A stretch of DNA of 23,289 nucleotides. Source: an uncultured Bacilli bacterium (GTDB lineage Bacteria; Bacillota_I; Bacilli_A; RF39; UBA660). The stretch is taken from the NCBI GenBank assembly GCA_947588975.1, contig CANQAF010000012.1:1-23289 (forward strand), written 5' to 3'. Every line of letters starts with the position of its first letter. Positions within the stretch are counted from its first letter, which is position 1. The notes under the pieces are model-generated. The model was not told the DNA's origin. It saw only the letters and a program-made list of their open reading frames with translations, and did not search any database. Below, in pieces: positions 22,393 through 23,289 of the stretch. The translations under genes and the position numbers were made by a program.

Positions 22393-23289
22393 ATGAATCA
22401 ATAGATATTAATGTAATTTTTGCTTTTCCTGATCCTGCATTAGCACCATTTTGTGTAGATGGAGTATAAGTAGTACCATTTACCACAATTGTTGGAACTC
22501 CACCGATGTAACCAGATCCTCCGGCACCTGATGGACCGTATGATGCACCATTACCACCAAACCAGCCACCTCCGCCGCCACCATTCCAACCTGTACTTGC
22601 CCCACCTTGGCCAAATGTTGCTTTGACTCCATTAGTACCAGCACCTGCTTGTGTACCACCATTTGGTATAGTACCATTTGAATCAGAACGGCGATTTGCT
22701 TGAGCTCCATTACCACCTGTTGTTCCACCACCTGTTCCACCTGCAGCTTGTCCTGCAGCATAATGTGTAGTTCCACCTCCACCGCCACCAGCAACAATTA
22801 ATACTTCATTACGGTAAGAATTATAATTAGATAATACACCGCGATCGGTTGTTGCAATATGAGTTGCTCCTCCACCTGCACCACTGCGATAATCATTACC
22901 TACTGTATAACTTCCAGCACCACCATTGTATGTTGAAGCAGAATCTGTTACACCACCACCTCCACAGACAATAAATAATTGTTCATTTGCTGATAATGTT
23001 TTGTATCCTTTTGAGTATCCACCATTACCACCTTGACCAACATATCCACCACTAGAACTGTTTACAGTAGAACCTTTGCCACCCCATACTTCTAATTGAT
23101 AAGTTCCATTACATGGTACTGTCCATGTGTCTACTTGTCCTTTATATGTAAAATCCCACGTATAATTAACTGCGTATGCACAAAATGCATTTTGATTGAT
23201 TGTAAAATCTTGAGAACTTACTTTCCCATATTTATCTTTTACCCATGCTGTATATTCTCCTGCTTCTGTTGCTTCATATGTTTTTGTAA
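22391..23289 (-). CDS. Glycine-rich extracellular-type protein (5' end beyond window)
   Basis: The last 299 codons of a larger gene running in from beyond the right edge. The visible start is a short beta domain (YEATEAGEYTAWVKDKYG). Next comes a block opening with TWTVPCNGTYQLEVWGGKGS, then about 200 residues with extreme Gly content (runs such as AGGGGGG, TGGGTTGG, WNGGGGGGWFGG). The sequence ends GSGYIGGVPTIVVNG followed by KAKITLISIDS. This order matches the glycine-rich domain found in ALK/LTK receptors and in many bacterial surface proteins. No sorting signal or TM occurs at this C-terminus, so the protein is probably secreted or anchored elsewhere. The Gly codons give a G-rich strand quite unlike the neighbours. 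Confidence 0.85.
   Translation of the reverse strand, partial: TKTYEATEAGEYTAWVKDKYGKVSSQDFTINQNAFCAYAVNYTWDFTYKGQVDTWTVPCNGTYQLEVWGGKGSTVNSSSGGYVGQGGNGGYSKGYKTLSANEQLFIVCGGGGVTDSASTYNGGAGSYTVGNDYRSGAGGGATHIATTDRGVLSNYNSYRNEVLIVAGGGGGGTTHYAAGQAAGGTGGGTTGGNGAQANRRSDSNGTIPNGGTQAGAGTNGVKATFGQGGASTGWNGGGGGGWFGGNGASYGPSGAGGSGYIGGVPTIVVNGTTYTPSTQNGANAGSGKAKITLISIDS

Noticed and set aside
22480..22797. Open minus-strand frame of 105 codons rich in Val/Gln/Met
   Set aside because: It is a shifted frame of the glycine-rich gene: Gly codons read out of phase give the Val/Val/Glu repeats. The glycine-rich frame is open for at least 299 codons and has family structure.

Overview
The window comes from a low-GC, AT-rich Bacillota-type chromosome. 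It most resembles an uncultured gut member of the Bacilli/Erysipelotrichia, but this is inferred from gene content and no taxonomic marker is present. Support comes from the strong AGGAGG/AGGTGA ribosome binding sites, a Firmicutes-type LexA box (CGAAC-N4-GTTCG), a class B sortase with a TPNTG surface protein, DUF1848, YerB/DUF3048 and two CmpB-like (PF06541) membrane proteins. TGA is a real stop (queH ends on it), so this is not a Mollicutes-type code. MurE carries a DNPR motif, which points to meso-diaminopimelate in the cell wall.

Layout, left to right. Positions 1-3720 form a minus-strand block: the 3' part of a ymfH-type M16 peptidase, its inactive-looking ymfF partner, deoD, and a short standalone DUF1016 N-terminal-domain protein. 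At 3891-4776 lexA is divergent from a 45-residue membrane protein. The spacer holds two LexA boxes, one inside each promoter, so the small protein is very probably an SOS-induced membrane peptide. Positions 4787-6869 (minus) hold a lipoprotein translationally coupled to queH and the first CmpB-like membrane protein.

Positions 6992-9492 are an accessory island anchored on a tRNA-Thr(GGT) gene. Four diverged copies of a module of about 110 bp (terminator hairpin, promoter, conserved leader) begin at the tRNA CCA end. They separate three unrelated plus-strand genes: an unknown protein with a weak ADP-ribosyltransferase-like motif, a small one-TM protein and a GNAT acetyltransferase. A decayed small gene follows, then a second CmpB-like paralogue. 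This cassette-like array is the most unusual structure in the window.

Positions 10389-14463 are housekeeping: tRNA-Lys, murE, cysE, a zinc alcohol/polyol dehydrogenase and DUF1848. Positions 14623-17193 encode a cell-wall-anchored surface protein and its neighbouring class B sortase, separated by an intercistronic hairpin. After tRNA-Arg(CCT) come an HD-domain hydrolase, a YerB-like protein, a GluP-like rhomboid protease, TspO, rluD and lspA. The window ends inside a glycine-rich secreted-type protein.

Most transcription units end in clear intrinsic terminators, many of them bidirectional between convergent genes. In several genes the longest open frame starts at a GTG that lies inside the Shine-Dalgarno sequence; the downstream ATG or TTG start was chosen there.
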